Below, piece by piece: positions 55,362 through 64,000 of a stretch of 64,000 nucleotides of DNA. Within the stretch, counting starts at the first letter, position 1; each line of letters starts with the position of its first letter. Location of the stretch: assembly GCA_031284485.1 (NCBI GenBank), contig JAISZT010000098.1:27680-91679 (forward strand), written 5' to 3'. Made by a program: the position numbers and the translations under genes. This DNA comes from Desulfovibrio sp. (GTDB lineage Bacteria > Desulfobacterota > Desulfovibrionia > Desulfovibrionales > Desulfovibrionaceae). The notes beneath the pieces are model-generated. The model worked only from the letters and a program-made list of their open reading frames with translations, was not told the DNA's origin and made no database searches.

Positions 55362-56708
55362 ATGCGCCCCTGGAAATTCTACCTGGCCACCTTTGGCTGT
55401 AAAGTAAATCAATACGAAGGACAGGCCATTTTTGAGGCCTGGAAAAACCTTGGCGGAACGGAATGCGCCGTTGCCGCCGAAGCGGATATCATCTGCATCA
55501 ACAGTTGCGCCGTTACGGCAAAGGGTGAGCGCGACGCGCGAAACGCAGTTTTCCGCTTGCGGCGCGAAGCGCCGACGGCCCGCCTCATCCTGACCGGCTG
55601 CGCCGCGCGCCTCTATAAAAATTTTCAGACAAAACCGGACAAACCGGATCTGATTATCCCGCAGGAAGAAAAATACCGCTTGCTGTTCGACCCCTGGATT
55701 GAAAAAAATAAAAGCCCTGTTGCCTCAACGACTTTCCCGCCTTTTGCCATTGATTCCTTCAAACGGGCGCGCCCCGTACTGAAAGTACAGGACGGATGCT
55801 CCCGCCGCTGCAGCTACTGCATCGTGCCGCTCACGCGCGGTAAATCTGTCAGCCGGCCTTTTCACGACATTCTGGAAGAAACACGCCGCCTCCTGAACGC
55901 CGGCCATGCGGAAATTATGCTTTCGGGCGTCAACTTGAGCCAGTACCGGCATGACGTCACAACCAACGGCAATTTCTGGGATCTGCTGCGTGATCTGGAT
56001 CGGGCGCTGTCGCCGGAATTTGGTAAAAAAGCGCGCCTGCGTCTGAGTTCTCTTGATCCTTCACAACTTGACGACCGCGGTCTGGAAGTTCTTGCATCCA
56101 GCAGTATGGTCTGCCCGCATTTACACATCTCGCTCCAGCACACCAGTCAAAGCATTCTCCAAAAAATGGGGCGCGGTCATTATTCTGCTGAATCCCTTGC
56201 GTCGGCTTTGCGCAACCTGTCCACCGTCTGGCCGGCCATGGGACTTGGCGCGGACATCCTTGTGGGCTTCCCCGGTGAAACGGAGGACGACGTGGAGTAT
56301 TTGCTGACGTATATTGACGGACTTGCCTTGAGTTATGCCCACGTTTTCCCCTATTCGCCAAGACCCGGCACAGTGGCCGCGACACTGCGCGACCAAAAAG
56401 ACATACAGGTGAAAATCGCGCGCGCCGCGCGTGTGCGCGCCTGCGCGCAACAGGCAAGGCAGCGTTTTCTGCAAGCCCAACTGGCCCTGCCGCGCATGTT
56501 TGTGGCCCCGGACATTCCGCCCGCTCCCCCGCAAAACGAACAAAAAGACTTGCAATATGTCGCCGGCGGACACAATATCCTCTGGAAGGGCGTCAACGAA
56601 TATTACATTCCCTGTTGCGTCAACGCGCCGACGACGCCCACAGGCGGACTGCTGGCCGTCCGGCCGACGGGCATTGCCGGAAACAAACTGATCACGGAAC
56701 GGATATAG
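55362..56708 (+). CDS. mtaB: MiaB/MtaB-type radical SAM methylthiotransferase
   Basis: Probable tRNA-t6A37 methylthiotransferase. The N-terminal UPF0004 domain has three cysteines (FGCKVNQYEG, NSCAVTAKG, TGCAARL) for the auxiliary cluster. Radical SAM cluster CSRRCSYCIVPLTRG (CxxxCxxC). GADILVGFPGETEDDVEYLL, HVFPYSPRPGTVAA and a C-terminal TRAM-like part. The CKVNQYEG form favours MtaB over MiaB or RimO. Start taken at ATG 55362; GTG 55308 and TTG 55344 are upstream in frame. 448 residues. Confidence 0.88.
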   Translation: MRPWKFYLATFGCKVNQYEGQAIFEAWKNLGGTECAVAAEADIICINSCAVTAKGERDARNAVFRLRREAPTARLILTGCAARLYKNFQTKPDKPDLIIPQEEKYRLLFDPWIEKNKSPVASTTFPPFAIDSFKRARPVLKVQDGCSRRCSYCIVPLTRGKSVSRPFHDILEETRRLLNAGHAEIMLSGVNLSQYRHDVTTNGNFWDLLRDLDRALSPEFGKKARLRLSSLDPSQLDDRGLEVLASSSMVCPHLHISLQHTSQSILQKMGRGHYSAESLASALRNLSTVWPAMGLGADILVGFPGETEDDVEYLLTYIDGLALSYAHVFPYSPRPGTVAATLRDQKDIQVKIARAARVRACAQQARQRFLQAQLALPRMFVAPDIPPAPPQNEQKDLQYVAGGHNILWKGVNEYYIPCCVNAPTTPTGGLLAVRPTGIAGNKLITERI

Positions 56709-56711
56709 ATT

Positions 56712-57227
56712 ATGATACGCTGCACTGTTGCGCTGCTGTTGCTGCTCTGCCTTGCCAATATTGTTCAGGCTGAAGAACGGACTTTCAGCCGGTTCAGCGT
56801 TGACCTGTCGGAAGGATGGGACGGTGAGGAAACGACAAATTTTCTCAACGGCAATACAGAAGGGTACATGCTGGTGCTTGGCAAAAAAGACGACGAAGGT
56901 GAAAATTTTCTTGCCCAGGTGAGCGTTTTTCTGCTGCCCGCGCTTCCCGGCACAGCCGAAGCCGTTGCCCGGCAAATGGCCTCCATGCAGGATAACGCCT
57001 CAACGCCGCAAAAAGATGGAAATTTCTGGACATTCAGCGGCGAACCACACACGGAAGCCTTCAAAGCGACGGCTGTCACCAAGGTGGCCGCCACGGCAAA
57101 AAATATTTTGGTGATTATTTCCCAGGATCCTCATGGCCTGGGAGCGGACGCCATTGTCGCAAGCCTGCGGGGAATCACCCCTGAAGCCAAAGAGGCGCTC
57201 TCCGGAAACCGGCAACAAAAAGACTGA
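56712..57227 (+). CDS. Exported protein of unknown function
   Basis: 171 residues, signal peptide (MIRCTVALLLLLCLANIVQA), then a domain beginning FSRFSVDLSEGWDGEE and containing GYMLVLGKKDDEGENFLAQV and ILVIISQDPHGLGADAIVAS. The shape resembles small periplasmic lipocalin-like or DUF-type proteins, but I recognise none. Starts 3 bases after mtaB and ends 2 bases before the DUF401 gene, so the three are an operon. Confidence 0.7.
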   Translation: MIRCTVALLLLLCLANIVQAEERTFSRFSVDLSEGWDGEETTNFLNGNTEGYMLVLGKKDDEGENFLAQVSVFLLPALPGTAEAVARQMASMQDNASTPQKDGNFWTFSGEPHTEAFKATAVTKVAATAKNILVIISQDPHGLGADAIVASLRGITPEAKEALSGNRQQKD

Positions 57228-57229
57228 TC

Positions 57230-58528
57230 ATGGGGACTTTCGGCACGTACATCGCGCTGGCAAAAATCGGCCTTGGCTTCAGCCTCATACTTTTTGGCGT
57301 GTACAGAAAATGGGGGCTCTGGCTTTCCATCCTGCTGGGCGCGGTCGCAACCGGTTTTCTGTTCGGCATGGGGCCGACGGACGTGGCCCTGTCACTCCTG
57401 CGCACCGCGCATGAGCCGAAATTTCTTTCAATCGGCGGCATCGTCGCCTGCATTCTGCTGCTTTCCTCGGTACAGGAATTCACAGGCCAGGGGCATCGCC
57501 TTGTGGCGGGACTTGCCCAACATATGCGCTCCCCGCGCTTGCGCCTCATTTTTTTCCCCGCGCTCATTGGGCTTCTGCCCATGCCTGGCGGAGCCGTTTT
57601 CTCCTGCCCCATGGTGCGGGATATGGCTGAAGGCGCCAACATTCCCGTTGAAAAACAGGCGCTCATCAATTACTGGTTCCGCCATATCTGGGAAATTTCC
57701 TGGCCGCTCTATCCGGGCTACATACTCGCCTGCATTCTCGCGGACATTCCGATTTCTCTCCTGTGGCGCTACACATGGCCGATAGTGCTTATCAGTCTGA
57801 CCGTCGGCCTGCTGTATTATCTGCGTCAACCCGTGGAGGCACCCGATGCCGCGCGGGCAGTCAGCACTGACAGGCCACCGCTGGGTACGGTGCTTCTGGA
57901 AGGGTTGCCCATATTGGTGGCCATCCTCGGCATGCCGTTTTACTACGCGCTGTTTTCCCTTGCCGACATTGACTTCACCGCGGAAATATACTTCATCTTC
58001 TCCCTGCTGACCGCCGTGGCGACAGCGACCGTTCAGACGCGTCTTCCCTTGAAAAAAATACCGGCGCTGCTCTTTTCTCCCGGCGTTGTGCGCATGATGC
58101 TCGTCATCTATACAATATACAGCTTCAAGGACATCGTCATCGGCGCGCATGTTATAGATTCCATTGCCGGCGCAGCCGCGAGCCCGCTGGCCCTGCTGTG
58201 CCTTTTCTGCCTGTTGCCGGTGGTGAGCGGGCTGCTTACCGGGCTGATGGCGGGTTTTGTCGGCACGTCCTTTCCTTTGCTGATGGGGCTGCTGTGGCAG
58301 ATGGGCCTTGTCGACGATCGCCTTACCTGGACGATTTTCGCCCTGATCGCGGGAAACCTCGGGCAGATGTCATCCCCCATACATGCCTGCTTCATCGTCA
58401 CCGCGGAATTTTTTCACGTTTCCCTGCCAAGATTCTGGCGTGGGGCGGTTGTTCCGGCCTGCATGCAGTTTGCGCTGGCAAGCCTCTATGTGGCATTTTT
58501 GCATTTTGTCGTGCAGGCAAAGCTCTGA
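57230..58528 (+). CDS. DUF401 family integral membrane protein
   Basis: 432 residues with about ten helices. Matches the DUF401 pattern: LPMPGGAVFSCPMVRDMAEG, IPVEKQALINYWFRHIWEIS, LTGLMAGFVGTSFPLLMGLL and NLGQMSSPIHACFIVTAEFF. The PGG and SPIHAC motifs recall ion-transporter (IT) superfamily carriers, so transport is likely, substrate unknown. The 2-base spacing to the exported protein suggests translational coupling. Confidence 0.85.
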   Translation: MGTFGTYIALAKIGLGFSLILFGVYRKWGLWLSILLGAVATGFLFGMGPTDVALSLLRTAHEPKFLSIGGIVACILLLSSVQEFTGQGHRLVAGLAQHMRSPRLRLIFFPALIGLLPMPGGAVFSCPMVRDMAEGANIPVEKQALINYWFRHIWEISWPLYPGYILACILADIPISLLWRYTWPIVLISLTVGLLYYLRQPVEAPDAARAVSTDRPPLGTVLLEGLPILVAILGMPFYYALFSLADIDFTAEIYFIFSLLTAVATATVQTRLPLKKIPALLFSPGVVRMMLVIYTIYSFKDIVIGAHVIDSIAGAAASPLALLCLFCLLPVVSGLLTGLMAGFVGTSFPLLMGLLWQMGLVDDRLTWTIFALIAGNLGQMSSPIHACFIVTAEFFHVSLPRFWRGAVVPACMQFALASLYVAFLHFVVQAKL

Positions 58529-58555
58529 AACCTGCACACAGGCATTAATGTTGAT

Positions 58556-58584
58556 TTGTCAAAAAGCATTGCATGAGTTATACT
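58556..58584 (+). promoter_or_regulatory. Promoter for rfbBAC
   Basis: TTGTCA (58556-58561), 17-base spacer, TATACT (58579-58584). The -10 box ends 11 bases before the rfbB ATG, so transcription would start about 5 bases ahead of the start codon. Confidence 0.7.
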
Positions 58585-58595
58585 GAAAAGCAACC

Positions 58596-59654
58596 ATGAC
58601 ACACACTCTCATAGTTACCGGCGGCGTCGGCTTCATCGGTTCGGCGCTGGTGCGCCGCGTGCTCGCCACCAGCGACTGGCGCGTCGTCAATATAGACAAC
58701 CTCTCCTATTCGGCCAACCCGGCCTCACTGGCTGACGTGGCGGACAACCCCCGCTACTTTTTCATCCGGGCCGACATTGCGGACGCCGCAGCCATGCGCG
58801 CCGCGTTTGAAGTGTTCGCCCCGGACGCCGTCATGCACCTTGCGGCGGAAAGCCACGTCGACCGCTCCATTGACTCCCCCGCCGCCTTTATCAACACCAA
58901 CATACAGGGCACGTTCACCCTGCTGGAAGAAGCCCGCCGCCACCATAAAGCGCTTATGGAGGCTTCCCCGCAAAGGGCGCGCGACTTCCGTTTTCACCAT
59001 ATTTCCACTGACGAAGTCTTTGGCGACCTTGCCGACGGTGAGAGCCTGTTTTCAGAAGAAACACGCTATTGCCCAAGCTCGCCCTACTCCGCAAGCAAGG
59101 CTGCGTCCGACCACCTTGTACGGGCCTGGCAGCGCACCTACGGGCTGCCCACACTGGTGACAAACTGCTCCAACAACTACGGCCCACGCCAATTCCCGGA
59201 AAAACTCATTCCCCTGACCATACTCAATGCCCTGTCCGGCAAGGAACTGCCCGTGTACGGCAACGGCGCTCAGATACGTGACTGGCTTTTTGTGGAGGAT
59301 CACGCCCTGGCGCTTCTGCGCGTTCTCACGCGCGGGCGTGTGGGGGAAACCTACAATATCGGCGGCAACAGCGAGCAGCGCAACATCAATGTCGTGCGCG
59401 GCGTTTGTGAACTTCTGGAAGAACTTGCGCCTTCCGCCGCCGGCCGCTACGCCGACCTGATCCGTTTTGTGGACGACCGCCCGGGGCACGACACGCGCTA
59501 TGCCATTGACACAACAAAAATTACCCGTGAACTTGGCTGGAAACCACAAGAAAACTTTACCTCGGGCCTGCGCAAAACCGTGACGTGGTATCTTGAAAAC
59601 AGACCCTGGTGGGAGACGATCCTCGACGGCAGCCACCGGACAAACAAACAATAA
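58596..59654 (+). CDS. rfbB: dTDP-glucose 4,6-dehydratase
   Basis: Second step from glucose-1-phosphate to dTDP-rhamnose. NAD-binding [15 protein letters not shown] (V instead of the usual A in GGAGFIGS), [21 protein letters not shown], catalytic [15 protein letters not shown] (YxxxK), [14 protein letters not shown] and GQRDW-equivalent [12 protein letters not shown]. 352 residues. No ribosome-binding site before ATG 58596 and a very short predicted leader. First of rfbB-rfbA-rfbC. Confidence 0.96.
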   Translation: MTHTLIVTGGVGFIGSALVRRVLATSDWRVVNIDNLSYSANPASLADVADNPRYFFIRADIADAAAMRAAFEVFAPDAVMHLAAESHVDRSIDSPAAFINTNIQGTFTLLEEARRHHKALMEASPQRARDFRFHHISTDEVFGDLADGESLFSEETRYCPSSPYSASKAASDHLVRAWQRTYGLPTLVTNCSNNYGPRQFPEKLIPLTILNALSGKELPVYGNGAQIRDWLFVEDHALALLRVLTRGRVGETYNIGGNSEQRNINVVRGVCELLEELAPSAAGRYADLIRFVDDRPGHDTRYAIDTTKITRELGWKPQENFTSGLRKTVTWYLENRPWWETILDGSHRTNKQ

Positions 59655-59666
59655 CGGGAAGGCAAC

Positions 59667-60548
59667 ATGCGCTACAAAGGCATTGTTCTGGCGGGCGGCA
59701 CCGGCACACGCCTGCACCCCATCACTCTGGGCGTGTCAAAACAACTTTTGCCCATCTATGACAAGCCCATGATCTACTACCCCCTGTCAGTGCTCATGCT
59801 GGCGGGCATACGCGAGATACTGATCATTTCCACGCCTGAAGACCTGCCCCAGTACCAGCGTTTACTCGGCAACGGTGATCATTTCGGACTTGATCTGCGC
59901 TACGCCGTGCAGCCGAAGCCTGAAGGCATCGCCCAGGCTTTTCTGATAGGCCAGGACTTTCTGACGTCATCCCCCGTCTGCCTCGTGCTTGGCGACAACA
60001 TCTTCCACGGGCAGCATTTTACCGAAAAACTCCTGCGGGCCACGTCCTTTTCCCAAGGCGCGACCATTTTCGGCTATATGGTCAAAGACCCGGAACGATT
60101 CGGCGTCATTGTCTTTGACAAGGCGGACAATCCCGTTGAAATAGTGGAAAAACCGTTCCGGCCGGCGTCCTCCTTCGCCGTTACCGGACTCTATTTTTAT
60201 GACGCGGACGTTGTGGACATTGCCAAAAGCATACATCCTTCCGCGCGCGGCGAGTTGGAGATCACCAACATCAACCAGACCTATCTTGAACGCGGGCGAC
60301 TGCGCGTGGAAAAGCTGGGACGCGGCTTTGCCTGGCTGGATACCGGCACGCACACAAGCCTTCTGGACGCCTCCGCCTACGTGCAGACCATTGAGGCGCG
60401 GCAGGGACTGAAAGTCGCCTGCCTGGAAGAAATAGCCTGGCGGCAGGGCTGGATCGACGCCGCGAGGCTGGAAAAGGCCGGACGTTTTTTCTCCAAAACA
60501 GAATACGGCCAGTACCTGCTGCGGCTTCTGGACAACCCCGACGTATAG
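59667..60548 (+). CDS. rfbA: Glucose-1-phosphate thymidylyltransferase
   Basis: First step: glucose-1-phosphate + dTTP to dTDP-glucose. [62 protein letters not shown] and [16 protein letters not shown]. 293 residues, normal. GGAAGG precedes the ATG. Confidence 0.97.
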   Translation: MRYKGIVLAGGTGTRLHPITLGVSKQLLPIYDKPMIYYPLSVLMLAGIREILIISTPEDLPQYQRLLGNGDHFGLDLRYAVQPKPEGIAQAFLIGQDFLTSSPVCLVLGDNIFHGQHFTEKLLRATSFSQGATIFGYMVKDPERFGVIVFDKADNPVEIVEKPFRPASSFAVTGLYFYDADVVDIAKSIHPSARGELEITNINQTYLERGRLRVEKLGRGFAWLDTGTHTSLLDASAYVQTIEARQGLKVACLEEIAWRQGWIDAARLEKAGRFFSKTEYGQYLLRLLDNPDV

Positions 60549-60557
60549 GAAACCCAC

Positions 60558-61103
60558 ATGGAATTTACGCGACTTGCCCCTGACGGCCCTGTGCTGCTGA
60601 CCCCGGTACTGCACGGAGATGACCGGGGATTTTTCATGGAAACATTTCGCCAAAACGACTTTGAAGCCTTCTGCGGCAGACGCGATTTCGTTCAGGACAA
60701 CCACAGCAAATCCAGGCAAAATGTCTTGCGCGGCATGCACTATCAGCTTGCCCGCCCGCAGGGCAAACTGGTACGCGTCATAGCGGGACGAGTATACGAC
60801 GCGGCTGTCGATTTGCGACAGTCCTCTCCCACGTTCGGCAAATCTTTCGGCGCGCTGCTGGACGATAAAACACGCCAAATGCTCTGGGTGCCGCCCGGAT
60901 TCGCCCACGGTTTTCTTGTCATGAGTCCCGAAGCGGAATTTGCATACAAGTGTACGGAATATTACGCGCCGGAAGATGAATACTGCCTGATCTGGAATGA
61001 CAGGACGGCAAATATAGATTGGCCGCGACCTCTTCGGGATGTCATTATTTCAGACAAGGACAGGCAGGGTTTGAGTTTCGACCAATGTCCGAAGTACCGC
61101 TGA
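60558..61103 (+). CDS. rfbC: dTDP-4-dehydrorhamnose 3,5-epimerase
   Basis: Third step. Cupin fold with VQDNHSKSRQNVLRGMHYQL (active His), GRVYDAAVDLRQSSPTFGK, WVPPGFAHGFLV and the C-terminal EYCLIWND. 181 residues, normal. No rfbD (dTDP-4-dehydrorhamnose reductase) follows in the window. Confidence 0.96.
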   Translation: MEFTRLAPDGPVLLTPVLHGDDRGFFMETFRQNDFEAFCGRRDFVQDNHSKSRQNVLRGMHYQLARPQGKLVRVIAGRVYDAAVDLRQSSPTFGKSFGALLDDKTRQMLWVPPGFAHGFLVMSPEAEFAYKCTEYYAPEDEYCLIWNDRTANIDWPRPLRDVIISDKDRQGLSFDQCPKYR

Positions 61104-61121
61104 CCCGGATTTCAGACACGG

Positions 61122-61229
61122 TTACAATTTCCGCCCCGTTTTCCTGCCAAGCCACTCCAGATATTTGGAATAATGCTTGCGCAGCAGCGTGAGCGCGTTT
61201 CCCTCCGCAAGCCCGGTAACGCCGTTCCG
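61122..61229 (-). pseudogene. Possible leftover 3' end of a gene
   Basis: Minus strand, 35 codons ending GRKTGRKL and a stop, open back to a TGA at 61230-61232 with no start codon. KHYSKYLEWLG before it reads like the tail of a real protein. It lies directly after the HD-GYP-like sensor gene in the 130-base gap to rfbC. Confidence 0.25.
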
Positions 61230-61233
61230 TCAC

Positions 61234-63366
61234 CTACTTCACGGCGGCCTCGGCTTTCATATTTGTGTCCTTTTCACCAGATTTATAAGTGCCGATGACT
61301 TTCCGGACAGCCTCCAGAGGCAATGCGCCCAGCTTCTCCACAATAGCCGGATCAAAGGCCGAATTCTGCGAGAGCAGCTTCACGGCTTCGACAGGATCCA
61401 TCCCGGCACGATAGGAACGCGCGCTGACCATGGCGCAATAGGCATTGACAACAGCCAGTATTCGGGCGCTCAAGATGATTTCCTCACCCTTGAGGTGCCT
61501 TGGTTCACCTGTGCCATCCATATGCTCGCCCATCTGATACACGGTTTCAGGCACAGGCAGGCCGAACTGCAAGTTGCGCAAAGCGTTATAGGCATATTCC
61601 GGCGCGCGCATGACTTCCTGCAGTTCTTCCGGCGTAAGCTTGCCTTTTTTGGTCAAAAGATGGTGCGGCACAAAAATTTTGCCCACCTGTGAAAGACGTG
61701 CTGCCAGACGCAGGGTTTCTCTGTCCTTATCGTCAAGCTGCATGCTGCTGCCCAATAAATCCACCATCTGCTCCATCTTCTGCGAATGACCGACCAAGTT
61801 GACATCCACACTCTCGATAGCCCGCACAAGCGCCCCGATAAGGCTTTGCTGCCGCTTGCGCGCTTCTTCCGCACGACGACGGAATTCTGTGATATCCTGG
61901 AATATCCCCACGCAGCCGTTCGCGTTGCGCCCACCTTCTTCCTGTACTTCATCCTGCTGATCTTCAAAAGGAAAGAGCGTTACGCGGTACAAACGCGAAT
62001 CGTCAGAATAATCCAGTGAAATTTCAATGCTGTCTGACTGGCCGCTGTCACTCACGCGTTCCATGCCGCCACGCAATATTTCCGCCGCCTTTTCCTGAAG
62101 CACCTCGCCAAGGTCAGCGCCAGCCAAGGCCCCTTCAGAAGCGCGCGCAATCTCGCAAAACGCCGCGTTGCTCACCAGCACGCGTCCATTGCCGCCCACC
62201 AGCAAAAGGCCAACCTGCAAGGATGCGTTGATACTGTCCAGCATCAGTTTCTGCTGACGTATCACCGTGTACAATTGCTTGAAATGCTGTGCCGTGGCCT
62301 GATGAGAACGGCTGACGACACTGGCCCAGACAAAGGCCAGCAACAGCGCAACGCCCAGACTGCACAATACGCCAATCCCATAAATCTGCCTGGCCTCACC
62401 TTCCAGCATGTTGTCGATAAAAGTGCCGGGTATTTCCGCCACAACATACCAGTTCAAATCAGCAAGGCGACTGCCGAGAGAATAGACTTCTTCTCCATTG
62501 CTCAAAGCCTGGCGACGCTTGAATGGCAAACCTGCGTCTGTTTCAAGTTCCAGTTTCACCGGTGAAACTGTCAGCTTGCCACCACGCCACAGGATGTATT
62601 CCCAACCTTCGGCGCCCCGGTTCAAAATACCCGGCAAAAAGTCCGTGCCCTGCTCCTGACGGTACTCCAAAAATTCCATAAGTGCCTTGTCCACAGGCAC
62701 AGTGAGCAGCAAAAAAGCCACAGGCTTCGGATCCCCTCTGCCAAGCACTTCATAAAGAGAACCCACGATGTCCATGACAAATATTTTGTCCAGCGGGCGC
62801 ACAGGACCAAAAGTCAGGTTTTTTGTCTCGTTTGCCCTGCGCACAAGCTGCGCTTGAACAGCAGTGAGGGGTAAAGACATATCCGGCGCCACCAGCGGCA
62901 CACAATCTCCTGTTATCACACGCGCATCCACCCATTTCCTGCGCTCGACAAAATCTTTCAGAATGCCCTGCATGTAAGAGCGCTGCTCGGCCAGGGAAAC
63001 AACCGCCTCATTTTCACTTTTTTCGGCGTCCGGGTCTGCAACCTGCGATGGCCCATCCGGTCCCAGATTCTGCACATCAACGGCAAAAAGGCGAAACATC
63101 TCCGCTGTGCTGATAAAGCGCGACTGCTCCACAAGGCCGTTGCGCCACGCGCGAATAGCTTCCGTGGACTTGTCCACCCATGCCTGCTGCATGTCCCGCT
63201 GCGTGTTCAGGATTTCCTGTGTTTTATTTTTGAGATGGAGAGTGCAGAACACATAAGCCACAACTGTCACCACAAAAAACAGCAAAAGGCCCACCGTAAC
63301 TACAACGGCCTTTTTCATGCGGTACTGCCCGGCTATAACCTGCGCGCCCTTTTCTTGTATTTCCAT
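61234..63366 (-). CDS. Membrane sensor: periplasmic Cache-like domain, PAS, degenerate HD-GYP-like domain
   Basis: 710 residues. First helix about 18-42 (VVVTVGLLLFFVVTVVAYVF), a large periplasmic domain to about 320 (Cache-like), second helix near 325-350 (GVLCSLGVALLLAFVWASVV), PAS near 370-490 (LMLDSINASLQVGLLLVGGN), then a C-terminal HD-GYP-like domain near 505-680. The domain keeps VGHSQKM and GKIFVP, but HD is replaced by SQ (ARLSQVGKI), GYP by GEP (MDGTGEP) and the following D by N (LAVVNAY). Catalysis is therefore unlikely and a binding or signalling role more probable. AGGTGA before ATG 63366. The LapG-like gene lies 13 bases upstream. Confidence 0.85.
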   Translation of the reverse strand: MEIQEKGAQVIAGQYRMKKAVVVTVGLLLFFVVTVVAYVFCTLHLKNKTQEILNTQRDMQQAWVDKSTEAIRAWRNGLVEQSRFISTAEMFRLFAVDVQNLGPDGPSQVADPDAEKSENEAVVSLAEQRSYMQGILKDFVERRKWVDARVITGDCVPLVAPDMSLPLTAVQAQLVRRANETKNLTFGPVRPLDKIFVMDIVGSLYEVLGRGDPKPVAFLLLTVPVDKALMEFLEYRQEQGTDFLPGILNRGAEGWEYILWRGGKLTVSPVKLELETDAGLPFKRRQALSNGEEVYSLGSRLADLNWYVVAEIPGTFIDNMLEGEARQIYGIGVLCSLGVALLLAFVWASVVSRSHQATAQHFKQLYTVIRQQKLMLDSINASLQVGLLLVGGNGRVLVSNAAFCEIARASEGALAGADLGEVLQEKAAEILRGGMERVSDSGQSDSIEISLDYSDDSRLYRVTLFPFEDQQDEVQEEGGRNANGCVGIFQDITEFRRRAEEARKRQQSLIGALVRAIESVDVNLVGHSQKMEQMVDLLGSSMQLDDKDRETLRLAARLSQVGKIFVPHHLLTKKGKLTPEELQEVMRAPEYAYNALRNLQFGLPVPETVYQMGEHMDGTGEPRHLKGEEIILSARILAVVNAYCAMVSARSYRAGMDPVEAVKLLSQNSAFDPAIVEKLGALPLEAVRKVIGTYKSGEKDTNMKAEAAVK

Positions 63367-63379
63367 AGTGTCACCTGCC

Positions 63380-64000
63380 TCAGTTCATCTTACGACCTTT
63401 GAGATGCGCCCAACGTCCAAATTCATTAACTGAATATTGCGGGCTGTAGTGGCGAAAGCGCGAATGGGACAAAACGGCATTACTCAAATTATCCAGCACA
63501 AAGGCGTCGTTTTGCAAATACACTACCAAAATCGCATGCCCCAAATTACGGATGGTATCGCGCACCACCACTATACGCATATCTTCGGGCGGAATGCCCA
63601 ATTGTTTTAGGGTAAAATATTTAATAATGGCGTAATCTTCACAGTCGCCGGACCGTTGCAGGAATTCGGCCGGGATTTCCCAGTAATCTTCCTGCTTCCA
63701 GTTGACGATGTCCTCTTTGTAAGGCCAGAAATTCCAGAACGTAGTCACATAGCGCAGTAGTTCAATATCTTTTTTGCCTTTGACCGCCGCCTGAAGCTGT
63801 TCCCATGTGACATCCCTCTTGAAAAGCTTGCCCGGCACAAAAATGGGATTTTCCTCATTGCGCTTGAGCACGCTCAACCAGCCCGGCAGGGAAGAAAGCG
63901 GACGCTTGAATTCCACCGTGTCAAAAATTTTAACTTTTTGTGAACCTGCGGCGGCGTCCGCAGACCTCGTTCCCGCAGTTTCCGCCGATTGCGGGGGCAG
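63380..64000 (-). CDS. LapG-like periplasmic transglutaminase-type cysteine protease (5' end outside window)
   Basis: Member of the bacterial transglutaminase-like cysteine proteinase family. Catalytic triad visible: Cys in SGDCEDYAIIKYF, His in NLGHAILVVY, Asp in AFVLDNL. The segment FDTVEFKRPLSSLPGW is typical of LapG. The frame is open through GTG 63914-63916 to the window end, with an Ala/Ser-rich part, so the start and any signal peptide are outside. In Pseudomonas LapG cleaves the adhesin LapA and is held by LapD. Here a membrane sensor follows by 13 bases. Confidence 0.88.
   Translation of the reverse strand: MPPQSAETAGTRSADAAAGSQKVKIFDTVEFKRPLSSLPGWLSVLKRNEENPIFVPGKLFKRDVTWEQLQAAVKGKKDIELLRYVTTFWNFWPYKEDIVNWKQEDYWEIPAEFLQRSGDCEDYAIIKYFTLKQLGIPPEDMRIVVVRDTIRNLGHAILVVYLQNDAFVLDNLSNAVLSHSRFRHYSPQYSVNEFGRWAHLKGRKMN

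Noticed and set aside
61045..61233. 62-codon minus-strand frame after the sensor gene
   Set aside because: Overlaps the rfbC end; the neighbouring frame (tail GRKTGRKL) looks more protein-like.

Overview
The window looks like a chromosomal segment of a sulfate-reducer-type deltaproteobacterium, most likely Desulfovibrionaceae, with mid-50s percent GC. The pointers are a CbiK-type anaerobic cobaltochelatase, rubrerythrin, HypA/HypB hydrogenase maturation proteins, a two-subunit glycyl-tRNA synthetase, an IscA/HesB-like protein next to mfd, and a lysS-lolC-lolD-bamA order. I cannot name a species. Genes are densely packed with many ATGA overlaps. I see no tRNA or rRNA gene, IS element, prophage or CRISPR array. 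No stretch longer than about 230 bases lacks a gene.

Layout. 1-7392 (+): 3' part of an aminotransferase gene, then lysS, lolC, lolD and bamA (lipoprotein release and outer-membrane assembly). 7389-12383 (-): asnS, asd, a glycosyltransferase, moaC and lgt, from a clear promoter upstream of asnS. 12526-13038 (+): a small exported protein of unknown function. 13182-23790 (-): one long same-strand run of iscA-like, mfd, two SurA/PpiC-type foldases, a RodZ-like protein, recO, glyQ and glyS, closed by a terminator-like hairpin. 23927-25511 (+): pyrR, cysE and a 42-residue lipoprotein. 25538-27469 (-): a membrane protein and cbiK. 27631-32247 (+): rplM-rpsI, a DHH phosphoesterase and a periplasmic M16 peptidase. 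32390-39015 (+): cstA-like transporter, thiD, a 1001-residue membrane protein of unknown function and an HD-domain protein.

39109-43950 (-): hypA, a cluster of strong inverted repeats, hypB, a SPOR-domain protein, manC and a sodium:solute symporter. 44034-45584 (+): a TPR protein and an AMIN-domain protein. 45598-45760 (-): a decayed hicB antitoxin. 45814-48015 (-): ctp protease and proC. 48242-49750 (+): ilvA. 49845-55262 (-): glycosyltransferase, M15 peptidase, a large two-SBP/two-PAS receptor lacking a kinase, and rubrerythrin with its own terminator. 55362-58528 (+): MtaB-like methylthiotransferase, an exported protein and a DUF401 membrane protein. 58596-61103 (+): rfbB-rfbA-rfbC, without rfbD. 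61234-64000 (-): LapG-like periplasmic protease and a membrane sensor with a degenerate HD-GYP domain.

Envelope biogenesis is the common thread: LolCD, BamA, Lgt, SurA-like foldases, RodZ-like protein, dTDP-rhamnose precursors, GDP-mannose synthesis, and M15, S41 and M16 peptidases. The most interesting candidates for undescribed biology are: (i) the LapG-like protease with a degenerate HD-GYP receptor, a possible LapD-like switch built on another domain; (ii) the PHP-like/membrane protein paired with an HD hydrolase; (iii) the receptor that stops where a histidine kinase would begin; (iv) the inverted-repeat cluster between hypA and hypB, part of which recurs downstream of glyS.
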